Shown: in pieces, positions 8,730 to 17,172 of the stretch | How positions within the stretch are numbered: the first letter of the stretch is position 1 | How the letters are laid out: every line of letters begins with the position of its first letter | NCBI GenBank assembly: GCA_040954595.2 | Contig: CM082581.2 | Coordinates: forward strand, 682,001 to 746,000 | Direction of reading: 5' to 3' | From: Balanoglossus misakiensis | Lineage: Eukaryota > Hemichordata | Length of the DNA stretch: 64,000 bases | Notes under the pieces: model-generated | The model's input: only the letters and a program-made list of their open reading frames with translations | What the model was told of the DNA's origin: nothing | The model's database searches: none | Position numbers and translations under genes: made by a program

Positions 8730-11024
8730 ATACAAAATTGCGTTTTATTCGTTTTTGCACCAAAAAGGTCATTTTTAGGCAAAACATTCTTTATTTTATT
8801 AATTCGGTGACCTGATCATATATAAACAATTGCTTGTATGTTAAAAGTTTTTATGGCTTTTAAAAGCAGTGACACTGGCGGCATTCAACACGAAAATAAC
8901 AATTTTAGCCACAATTTGGACAAAATGGTAAATTTTTGAAAATTACAAAAATACCTGTTTTCTACATTCTCGGAAATCTGATGGAGTATAGAATGCTCTT
9001 CGTATGTATATATCGATACAAATTCCACAAAAGACCGTCTAATTTGGCTCACTGCAGACAAAATTGCGTTTTACCAAATTTTCCTTGAAAATGTCATTTT
9101 TAGAAAAAAAAATAAAAAAAACCTTTGTTCTTCGAATTTGGTGCCCTGATCATATATGACATGTTGATTGTATGTTAAAACTTTCGACCACTCCAAAAAT
9201 GCAAAGATATTGACGGAATTCAAGTAAAAATAGCCATTTTGGCCATATTTTGACAAAAATGCTAAATTTTTGAAAAATCCTAAAAAATTAACTCTTTTCT
9301 TCATTTTCGGAAATGTTATGGAGCATGAAGTGTCGTTCTCTTGTAAAAAGTGCTGCAAATTCCAGAAAAGGCGGTATAATTTGAATCACCCAAGAAAAAA
9401 TTACCATTTTCGACTTTTTTTCTCTCGAAAAATTGTCTTTTTTACAAAATAAATAAGAATAAATTCTTTTCTTAGTTTCAAACGGGTAGAGATACTTTCC
9501 ACACGGGTTTTCTAACATTGAATTCCCGTTCATCAACTCAGATTTCCTACAGCATAAGTCGGCTAAAACACTGACACTCTAGAGCAGAAACAGTTGCACA
9601 CTGTTAACGTTGAACAAGTCGATTTTTCTACTGCCTAGCTCGGCTAAATCTCCGTCACAATATGACAGACACTAGCGTACGTTAGCAACGGTGATCAAGT
9701 CAGATTTTCTACGGCATGGCTTGGATAAAGCCCCGGCACTCTAGAGCAGAAACACGCGTACAGAGAGCACGTTGATCAAGTCTGATCTCCTACGGCTTGG
9801 CTCGACTAAAACCCCGGCACACTATGACAGACACTAGCGTTAGTAAGCAACGTTGATCAAGTCATATTTCCTACGGCATGGCTTGGCTAAAGCCCTGGCA
9901 CTATAGACCAGAAACACGCGTACAGAGACCACGATGATCTACTCACATTTCCTTCGGCCTGGCACGGCTGATGCCCCGGCACTACATATAGGACACAGAC
10001 TGGCGTAAGTTAACGGTAATCACGTCGGGTTTCCTACGGCCTGGCTCAGCTGAAGCCCCGGCACTCTAGAGCAGAAACAGGCGTACATTGACCACGTTGA
10101 TCAAGTCAGATTTCCTACGGCGTGACTCGGCTGGTGCACCGGCTCTATATGACACAGACTGGCGTAAGTTATCAACGGTGATTACGTCGGATTTCCTACG
10201 GCCTGGTTTAGCTGAAGCCCCTGCACTCTAGAGCAGAAACAGGCGTACATTGACCACGTTGATCAAGTCAGATTTCCTACGGCGTGACTCGGCTGGTGCA
10301 CCGGCTCTATATGACACAGACTGGCGGAAGTTATCAACGGTGATTACGTCGGATTTCCTACGGCCTGGTTTAGCTGAAGCCCCGGCACTTTAGAGCGGAA
10401 ACACGCGTACATTGACCACGATGATCAAGTCAGATCTCCTACGGCCTGGCTCGACTAAAACCCCGGCACACCATGACAGACACTAGCGTTCGTTAGCAAC
10501 GTTGATCAAGTCGGAATTCCTTAGGCCTGGCTCTGCAAAAGACCCGACACTCTAGAGCAGAAACACGCGTACAGAGACCACGTTGATCTACTCGGATTTC
10601 CTTCGGCCTGGCTCTGCAAAAGACCCGACACTCTAGTACAAAGACGTTGGCTAAGTCGGGCAAACCGAAGAGGGAAAGTCACAGCGGGTCAACACTCGAC
10701 ATTTGTTCGGGTAGGACTGCATTATTGCCTGTCAATTTATAGAGAGAGCCCGAATTTAACCAGGGCGTTTCAAACACCGACGTTAGTTGGGGGCACGGCC
10801 TGCAGTACTGCCGGGTAAGCTGACATCGGCGTACCGCATATAATGTAGGGGGGGGGGACGGAACGGTTCAATACTACATTTATTAGATATCAGCTAATTT
10901 TGGACAATCATCTAAAATCTAAATCATTTTTTCATATTTGGATATCTGATGATGTATGAAATTTCCATTATATGTAAAAAATGGTGCTGATTATAAAAAA
11001 TGCACTCTGAATGAGCTGATTTAA
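8730..11024 (+). repeat. 2.29-kb tandem unit, copy 2 (complete, uninterrupted)
   Basis: Same order as copy 1: two 328-bp AT-rich monomers (8730-9400), lead, 81-bp array, G tract near 10848, tail. The phrase GAACGGTTCAATACTACATT recurs about 2293 bp apart (near 8568 and 10861). At 9390-9405 it carries the undisturbed sequence into which the YR element inserted in copy 1. No coding region is seen. Confidence 0.85.
9535..10655 (+). repeat. 81-bp tandem array, second block (about 13 monomers)
   Basis: Same two alternating monomer types as the first block but longer, with a local duplication near 10080-10380 where the CGGCGTGACTCGGCTGGTGC phrase repeats. The two blocks have changed in copy number independently. 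Confidence 0.82.
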
Positions 11025-11495
11025 TACAAAATTGCGTTTTATTCGTTTTTGCACCAAAAAGGTCATTTTTAGGGAAAACATTCTTTATTTTTTTAATTCG
11101 GTGACCTGATCATATATAAACAATTGCTTGTATGTTAAAAGTTTTGATGACTTTTAAAAGCAGTGACACTGGCGGCATTCAACACGAAAATAACAATTTT
11201 AGCCACAATTTGGTCAAAATGGTAAATTTTTGAAAATTACAAAAAATACCTGTTTTCTACATTTTCGGAAATCTGATGGAGTATAGAATGCTCTTCGTAT
11301 GTATATATCGATACAAATTCCACAAAATACAGTCTAATTTGGCTCACTGCAGACGAAATTGCGTTTTACCAAATTTTCCTTGAAAATGTCATTTTTAGTA
11401 AAAAAATAAAAAAACCTTTGTTCTTCGAATTTGGTGCCCTGATCATATATGACATGTTGATTGTATGTTAAAACTTTCGACCACTCCAAAAATGC
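11025..11495 (+). repeat. 2.29-kb tandem unit, copy 3, truncated
   Basis: Matches 8730-9200, then breaks inside the second 328-bp monomer at the CCAAAAATGCAG phrase. The following sequence is unrelated. Confidence 0.8.
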
Positions 11496-11602
11496 AGCAC
11501 TGCGGCCCAGAAGTGTGTTCATTTGTCCGCTATTCCGCGAAGCGGAAATATGTTAATTGAGGTCATATGCTGGGGTCACGTTCCTAGCATCGTATATACA
11601 AA
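11496..11602 (+). promoter_or_regulatory. Junction and upstream region of the 206-aa frame
   Basis: Unrelated to the tandem unit on its left. It holds a short hairpin (TCCGCT and AGCGGA, about 11526-11547). The sequence runs straight into a start context AAAATGGCGGC. It could be the edge of an inserted element, but no matching terminal repeat was found to the right. Confidence 0.25.
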
Positions 11603-12223
11603 ATGGCGGCGTCCATGATCGATGTTTCTAAAACAGTGAAACGTAAGCTGCGTGAGGCCAAATTTCAGTTATTGAGGACAAATATCGACCGTTCCATCAA
11701 CCTACATGATTGTTTTGATGATCTCGATGCTGCTGTTGATGTAACAGTTCGCAAACGTAGTGCAACGATGGTGGAGCTTGCGAAGATGCAGCAGATTCCG
11801 GTGTATCCTGTATTCGAACGGGAGATGTGTCACTGGCGCTCAACAATTATGCAGAGAATGAAGCCATCACCCTCAGTGCGCAACCCATGGAAGTGCAGTT
11901 TTGGTAGGAATGTTCCTATGGAAGTTTTCGATGTATTTCGAAAGTGCGCTACCCGTAATTCAATGGGAATTTATGATCGGGAAACTCCATGTATTGCTAC
12001 CTTTCGATTTACCTGGATCAACAAAGTGAATTACGTGCTGGGTAGAGGTGTCAACTATGAAAACCAACAACTTCTGGTGAAGACAGTAAAGGGTAAGCGG
12101 GTGGAAGTTATCTGCACCGAAGATAAACCTATGATTGTCAGATACAGGAAATCAGCCGAGACAGTGACAATACATTTCCATTTTGGATGCTGGAACAAAC
12201 ATGGTGTTGCTCAGCATTTGTGA
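11603..12223 (+). CDS. Unrecognised 206-aa protein
   Basis: The frame runs from ATG at 11603 (context AAAATGGCGGC) to TGA, with no break. I do not recognise the family. It has a basic, helical N-terminus with K-R-K-L-R-E-A-K, Cys and Trp residues spread through the middle, and a C-terminal half with beta-like alternation ending in H-F-H-F-G-C-W-N-K-H-G. There is no signal peptide or membrane segment. It is convergent with the minus-strand transposase-like gene, with about 420 bp between the stops. It could be an accessory frame of the same element or an unrelated single-exon gene. Length, ATG context and mixed amino-acid composition argue for real coding, but that is inference. Confidence 0.5.
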   Translation: MAASMIDVSKTVKRKLREAKFQLLRTNIDRSINLHDCFDDLDAAVDVTVRKRSATMVELAKMQQIPVYPVFEREMCHWRSTIMQRMKPSPSVRNPWKCSFGRNVPMEVFDVFRKCATRNSMGIYDRETPCIATFRFTWINKVNYVLGRGVNYENQQLLVKTVKGKRVEVICTEDKPMIVRYRKSAETVTIHFHFGCWNKHGVAQHL

Positions 12224-12643
12224 AATCATATTTAGACTGTTGTTGAAATTTTTTTTCATGTTCTTGGAACTGACTATATTACTTTTTGTCAGTCCATTTG
12301 AATTCATGCATCGTTGCATGTCCAAGCAAAATTAAAAAAGAAAAACATGTTTTATAGGAACTGAATAGCTGTGGGTGAATCATTTATCATTCAGTTTTTA
12401 TTCATTTATTTTGAAACATGGTTATCTACAGAGCTGATATAAGCAGCTAGTTTCAAAGGATGATTAAAAAGCTATATACATATTTTGAACAATACAATAC
12501 AAGCAGCACAAAATCTGTGACATTCATAATGAAAGATTATTTACAACAAACTCTCTTACAGTTATATACAAATCTAAAACTATCTGGTACATTTCATGTA
12601 CAGTAATAATTGTTTTGAATCATGAAATTCAAACTTTCACATT
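12224..12643. other. Convergent 3' region
   Basis: AT-rich. AATAAA-type signals read on the minus strand near 12395-12420 could serve the minus-strand gene. No repeat or gene was seen. Confidence 0.3.
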
Positions 12644-13729
12644 TTATTTCATTATTTTTTTTAGTTTTTTTGAGATCTTACCACTAATTGCAGACTGTTT
12701 TATTTCTGACATAAATTCACTGCTGCATATTTCACAGGAATTTGACAACTCTTCCTTTACATTCCCACAATAACAGTATGATGGGTCATCAAAGCATTTG
12801 TCTGGGATGTACTTTATTACTTTGGAGGCATTTGACCTCCCATCCCCCCTGTAGTTATCTGAAGCGGGGTCTCGCATGCGTAACCAGTACAACAATACAT
12901 ACTCATGTCTGAAAATTAGTGGCCATCTATTTTGAGGGGTGGAATTATTGCTGTATTCCAGAAGGCGCTGATGTTTTGCCTCCCTGCCCTCCATTGTATT
13001 AAGCCCAAGCCCCATTTGGAACTGCTGGTGGATTTGAGATGCATGACACGGAACAACATATCCTATATGCCAAATAGTATTGTTTACGGTCAGAAATAAC
13101 GCATGCAAATTGAAGTACCATTTGCACTTCTGCCTTAGTACTACAATATCTCTCTCATGTAGGGTAAACCTGGAACAGAGAGATGTTATATCTCTGAGTA
13201 GGACACCAATGTAACCATACAGGGACAATTTCGCTCTCACCTGTGCACTGATACCGGGTTCCCTAAAACACTCTATCAGTGACATAAAAGACCATGCCAA
13301 CTTCCTTGATTCTTCCCCTGTAAAGCGGTGAACTCTCACTGATTGGGCATGGGTACTAACCTTATTCTCAGCAAAATATTTGACAATTTGATTGTATAGT
13401 TTCGCTGCTCTCACTGTATATTTTAGTGTATGCAGGAATTTGTACAGGCATGAATTTGGTGGTAGCTTTTCTAATTTCACACCATGGTCAATGACTTTTT
13501 GGTCAGTCTTAGCCACAGCATCAGTAAGAAGCCTTTGAAAGAAATACTGCCAGGCATTGTTTTTTAGATGTAGGGGTTCTATCTTGGCACACTGTATATA
13601 CTTACCCAGGGGTGGAATATATTCCTGTCGGGATTTTCTGGAGGCAATGAAACGTGTGACCTTAGAGCGATCTGTCAATGTTTCAGGCTTACCTGTTTTC
13701 TTTGTCAAATTTGCTTTGAATTTTGCCAC
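12644..13729 (-). CDS. Transposase-like protein, C-terminal part (after a frame break)
   Basis: 361-codon frame entered from a GTG, with no ATG of its own at the start, so it reads as a continuation of the upstream frame. It contains K-V-T-R-F-I-A-S-R-K-S-R-Q-E near the start. Later comes a conserved-looking block G-L-N-T-M-E-G-R-E-A-K-H-Q, whose Glu is a candidate third acidic residue. A Cys cluster, C-Y-C-G then C-E-I-C, lies near the end and could bind zinc. It overlaps the preceding frame by 25 bases in another phase. A one-base loss in the AAAA run near 13721-13725 would explain the break. The DDE-type role is inference. Confidence 0.55.
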   Translation of the reverse strand: MAKFKANLTKKTGKPETLTDRSKVTRFIASRKSRQEYIPPLGKYIQCAKIEPLHLKNNAWQYFFQRLLTDAVAKTDQKVIDHGVKLEKLPPNSCLYKFLHTLKYTVRAAKLYNQIVKYFAENKVSTHAQSVRVHRFTGEESRKLAWSFMSLIECFREPGISAQVRAKLSLYGYIGVLLRDITSLCSRFTLHERDIVVLRQKCKWYFNLHALFLTVNNTIWHIGYVVPCHASQIHQQFQMGLGLNTMEGREAKHQRLLEYSNNSTPQNRWPLIFRHEYVLLYWLRMRDPASDNYRGDGRSNASKVIKYIPDKCFDDPSYCYCGNVKEELSNSCEICSSEFMSEIKQSAISGKISKKLKKIMK

Positions 13730-14826
13730 TGCTTATAGCTCCACTCTGACCAAAATTTCCCTGGCCCTATATCTGCCCCTATTTCATCTATGCTACCTTT
13801 TGTTACATTAGCAAAGGAACTGAAATACTCAGCAGCATTAGATAACTCACCAGAAACTGAGGCTAATCCCTTTTGATCAAATGGCAGCAAAGATACATTA
13901 AACTTTACACTCAGGCCATGTAAAGTGTATTGTTTGGCCTCTATGATCTCAAACTCTTTGGCTAGGTTTTTAGCATAATCTATCAGGACTGGGTCATCTT
14001 CCTTCAGATTAGCCCCTAGCAACAAGAAATTATCATCAGGGCTTGCTAATCTGTGGCCCACATTGATGAAACTGACAAGCCAGGAAGTTGCCTGACCATA
14101 TTTTCCAAAAGGAGCCCCATCAGCACCAACAGCAAGTTGGAAAGTGCCCTTCGGTTTGCCAAACCAATTTAGGATGTTAGGGTAGTGCTCACTCAAGCAA
14201 AGATACATGTCAGCAACTTTAAAGAGCATCTGCTCTGTATTTCGCTTCATACCTACTACTTTGTTTGCATCTGTTACAATTGGTTCAAGACTTCCTATAT
14301 CTAAACCACGTGTATATTCAGTGACCTTGTTGTAGGAAAGTAACCTTGGTATGTTACACCTAAAGTGAAATTGCAACACTTTTCTAGGTTGTTTTAATTT
14401 AGACAGATTCAACTCACTATTACGTAAGGCATTGTATTTGCGTTTTGACAAAACCCCATTCTGATACAACACTTGCACACTCCTAGTCAAATTACCTTCA
14501 CTTTTCTCAAATTCAGATATTGATTTCTTTATCAAAGTTGGTATGACCAATTCATTTATTTTCATTGATGATTGAAGGTACTTTTCCATTTGACGTGGAG
14601 TGGCACTGTTGATCAAAGTATACCATAGCCCATCAAGAGCTGATTTTGGTGGATTTGCACTGACATGTCTCCCTGCAGATTTATCTGTTCCTGATGATGA
14701 CTGGTGTATGACTGTAGCTGCATGAAGAGTCTGACTTCTGCGTTCATGTTGCTGACTTCTGGACAGTGTGAGGCATTCACTGTTATTAGCACAAACCTGG
14801 CTGCTTTTATGAACCCACTTCTGTTT
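13705..14826 (-). CDS. Transposase-like protein, central part (exon 2)
   Basis: The exon begins at a CATCCCCACAG|AAA acceptor whose phase (0) matches the donor of exon 1. About 373 codons run to a TGA at 13705. The first 70 residues are low-complexity and Ser/Gln-rich. A well-structured region follows with W-F-G-K-P-K-G, then A-V-G-A-D-G-A-P-F-G-K, a motif I associate with uncharacterised transposon-like proteins of invertebrates, and L-L-P-F-D-Q-K-G. The Asp residues in these two motifs are candidates for the first two catalytic acids. The 373-aa part stops just where the C-terminal frame begins, so this copy is probably inactive unless frameshifting occurs. Confidence 0.55.
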   Translation of the reverse strand, partial: KQKWVHKSSQVCANNSECLTLSRSQQHERRSQTLHAATVIHQSSSGTDKSAGRHVSANPPKSALDGLWYTLINSATPRQMEKYLQSSMKINELVIPTLIKKSISEFEKSEGNLTRSVQVLYQNGVLSKRKYNALRNSELNLSKLKQPRKVLQFHFRCNIPRLLSYNKVTEYTRGLDIGSLEPIVTDANKVVGMKRNTEQMLFKVADMYLCLSEHYPNILNWFGKPKGTFQLAVGADGAPFGKYGQATSWLVSFINVGHRLASPDDNFLLLGANLKEDDPVLIDYAKNLAKEFEIIEAKQYTLHGLSVKFNVSLLPFDQKGLASVSGELSNAAEYFSSFANVTKGSIDEIGADIGPGKFWSEWSYKQWQNSKQI

Positions 14827-15678
14827 CTGTGGGGATGTCAAATCTGCAATATTTAATAAATGAATACAAAACAGATTTTCATTGTCATGCCAAGGTCAAA
14901 CAGGTAGGCAATGTCACATGAGCAAGCAATACACATGAATGGAAACCCCAGTGTCATGCCAAGGTCAAACATGGAGGCCATGTCACATGAGCAAGCAATA
15001 CACATGAATGGAAACCCCAGTGTCATGCCAAGGTCAAACAGAGAGAGAATATCACATGATCAAGCAATACACATGAATGGAAATCCCAGTGTCATGCCAA
15101 GGTCAAACATGGAGGCCATGTCACATGAGCAAGCAATACACATAAATGGAAACCCCAGTGTCATGCCAAGGTCAAACATGGAGGCCATGTCACATGAGCA
15201 AGCAATACACATAAATGGAAACCCACGTGTCATGCCAAGGTCAAACATGGAGGCCATGTCACATGAGCAAGCAATACACATGAATGGAAACCCCAGTGTC
15301 ATGCCAAGGTCAAACAGAGAGAGAATATCACATGATCAAGCAATACACATGAATGGAAATCCCAGTGTCATGCCAAGGTCAAACAGAGAGGCAATGTCAC
15401 ATGAGCAAGCAATATGCATAAATGGAAACCCCAGTGTTATGCCAAGGTCAAGCAGGGAGGTGTTTCAAAGCTGTAGTTCAGAATTTAGAAAACAAACACA
15501 CATAAAATCATATCATATACATTAAACCAAGGTCAAAATGTTTTATGATTCACTTAGTTGTAATATAATTTAAAGTATACAAACTTTAATTTGGTGGATA
15601 TTTTCCTATTCTGCTTGTAATCATAAATCTTGTGAAAATCTGAAATGAAGCTAAATTCCTTCTATATAATTACCTTAC
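14827..15678 (-). other. Intron of the transposase-like gene
   Basis: GTAAGG donor at 15678 and CCCCACAG acceptor at 14827, phase 0 on both sides. The intron is largely filled by the 69-bp minisatellite. The remaining 15463-15678 is AT-rich with nothing recognised. Confidence 0.55.
14911..15462 (+). repeat. 69-bp minisatellite, 8 copies
   Basis: Monomers start at 14911, 14980, 15049, 15118, 15187, 15256, 15325 and 15394, each opening with AT(G/A)TCACATGA. Because 69 is a multiple of 3, long frames appear on both strands (for example 204 codons on plus). These follow from the repeat and are not evidence of a gene. Confidence 0.92.
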
Positions 15679-16029
15679 CTCCTGATTAAGCTTAACCCTA
15701 TTTCCAGCTAATCTCCTTTGCTTCTTTGCTAGCCTGTTTAGTTGCTTACTGGCCCTGTCGACTAGTCTCCTCTTTGCATCTAATTTCTGCATTTTCTCTC
15801 TGTACTGAGCTACCTCTTCCTCACGTCTACGCTTTCTCTCTCTTGCCCATGCCCCTAGCTTGTATCTATTCTCTGACTTGCTCTTAACCTTTTCTGGCAG
15901 TGTCTTTGCAGCTAACTCAGCATCTAACAGCTGTTGAAGTTGTATGTCTCTAGCTATTTCTCTGGCTTTTTTTTGTTGGACTGCATACTGCCCGATGTCA
16001 AAATGGTTTGTCCTTTTCCTGTTAGGCAT
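15679..16029 (-). CDS. Transposase-like protein, N-terminal exon 1
   Basis: ATG at 16029, 117 codons, ending at a GAG|GTAAGG donor in phase 0. The product is strongly basic and helical: K-K-A-R-E-I-A-R, then R-E-R-K-R-R-R-E-E-E, then several K-R-R and K-Q-R-R runs. This suggests a coiled coil and a nuclear or nucleic-acid-binding N-terminus. Without splicing the frame stops three codons later. The ATG, codon phase and donor together support a true first coding exon of the gene that continues at 14826. Confidence 0.6.
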
Positions 16030-16788
16030 GATTTGAGTTATATCCAGAGCACAGCTGGGATGGAGTTACACAATGGAGCATTTCCTAAATGTGAATAAAT
16101 GTGAAAAGTTGTAGAAAACATAAAAGGTCATCTAGAAAGCTGTTTCAGTCAAACAGTTCCAAACAGACAGTATTTAATGACGCTACAGAAGACCTGATGA
16201 TATAAAAGACTGTGTATTTTGCGAAGTACTGGCATACTGTTGCAAGTACCGGAACATTGATTGAGTATAATCAGCTGCAATCTACGTATATTGCGCGTGG
16301 ACGCAGTTCCTTCTGTGTGCGTCTGCTTTGCCTAAACGCTGTACGCGCGCGGCGTTCAAAGCGCTGTCGCAAGAACTCTCTCGTTCAAAATATTTACTCT
16401 TACATTTTAGAACGAAAATGATATATCAACATGTTATATAGATATCAAGGAACAATCTGCTCGTTTTGGTTTTTTAGGTTCACGCTTCAAACTCGAGAAA
16501 TCTGCCGATATGTTTTGCCTGACGGTCGACATTTGCGTAGCTGTGCCATTGTAATCAATGGTAGAGCGACGCGCAGGCAGAACGCGCCAAACTCGATGAA
16601 TTTCTGCTTGGATCAATTTCTACATATGACCTTTTTGGGGATAGAAAATCAAAACACTGAGTTACAAACGTCTTAGGAACACTCTCATGGTTTTGAAATT
16701 TTGAATAATGCATAAAGATTTGATTTTTTCTGCCGTTTTTCTGTCTTGGTTGTGGTTGCTATGTTCTTTGTTTACATAGTTACCAATG
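16030..16788. other. Upstream region of the minus-strand gene; no gene seen
   Basis: Mixed sequence with short incidental frames only. A TATAAAAG lies at about 16200 on the plus strand, with no convincing frame after it. No terminal inverted repeat pairing with 11496 was found. Confidence 0.3.
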
Positions 16789-16793
16789 ATAGC
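16789..16793 (+). other. Target-site duplication, left (ATAGC)
   Basis: ATAGC directly before the 5' LTR; the same five bases follow the 3' LTR at 21919-21923. Confidence 0.9.
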
Positions 16794-16981
16794 TGTAATA
16801 TCCAGACATATAACAAAATATACTTTCAGTATGGCCAGCTGCATTCTGTACATGCCAGGCGCGGTACGTTACCTGCCCATGCGCAGTAGTTGTGTTGTTG
16901 TTAATAAAGTTAACATGGCGAGATGTTAGAAGCCATACAACGGTGAATCAGTCTATTTGATTCATAGTCGGGGACATTACA
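16794..16981 (+). repeat. 5' LTR (188 bp)
   Basis: Begins TGTAATATCC and ends GGACATTACA, so the ends are TGTAAT/ATTACA inverted. Contains AATAAA (in GTTAATAAAGTT) and an ACATGGCGAGATG segment. Confidence 0.95.
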
Positions 16982-16982
16982 A

Positions 16983-17000
16983 TGGCGACGAGGATCAAAC
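16983..17000 (+). promoter_or_regulatory. Putative primer-binding site
   Basis: TGGCGACGAGGATCAAAC starts one base after the LTR, the usual place and opening for a tRNA-primed minus-strand start. The tRNA was not identified. Confidence 0.65.
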
Positions 17001-17172
17001 GATCCACAGAACGCAAAGCAGAACAACCATAAATGCATGGTGAGTGACTCAAACCATTTCCCAGCGAGAGCCGACCCAGAAATTACACATCCGCAACCGC
17101 CAGATCTGCCGAACGTGAGTGTGACGTACATATAGTGTCGATCAGTGCTACGTGACTGATAGAACTGACAAA

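Noticed and set aside
14911-15525. 204-codon repetitive plus-strand frame
   Set aside because: It is a by-product of a 69-bp repeat (multiple of 3); the opposite strand is open too, and it lies in a predicted intron.
11496-16788. Terminal inverted repeats bounding the transposase-like gene and the 206-aa frame
   Set aside because: I looked for the complement of CACTGCGGCCCAG and nearby sequence at 16.0-16.8 kb and found none; element limits remain unknown.
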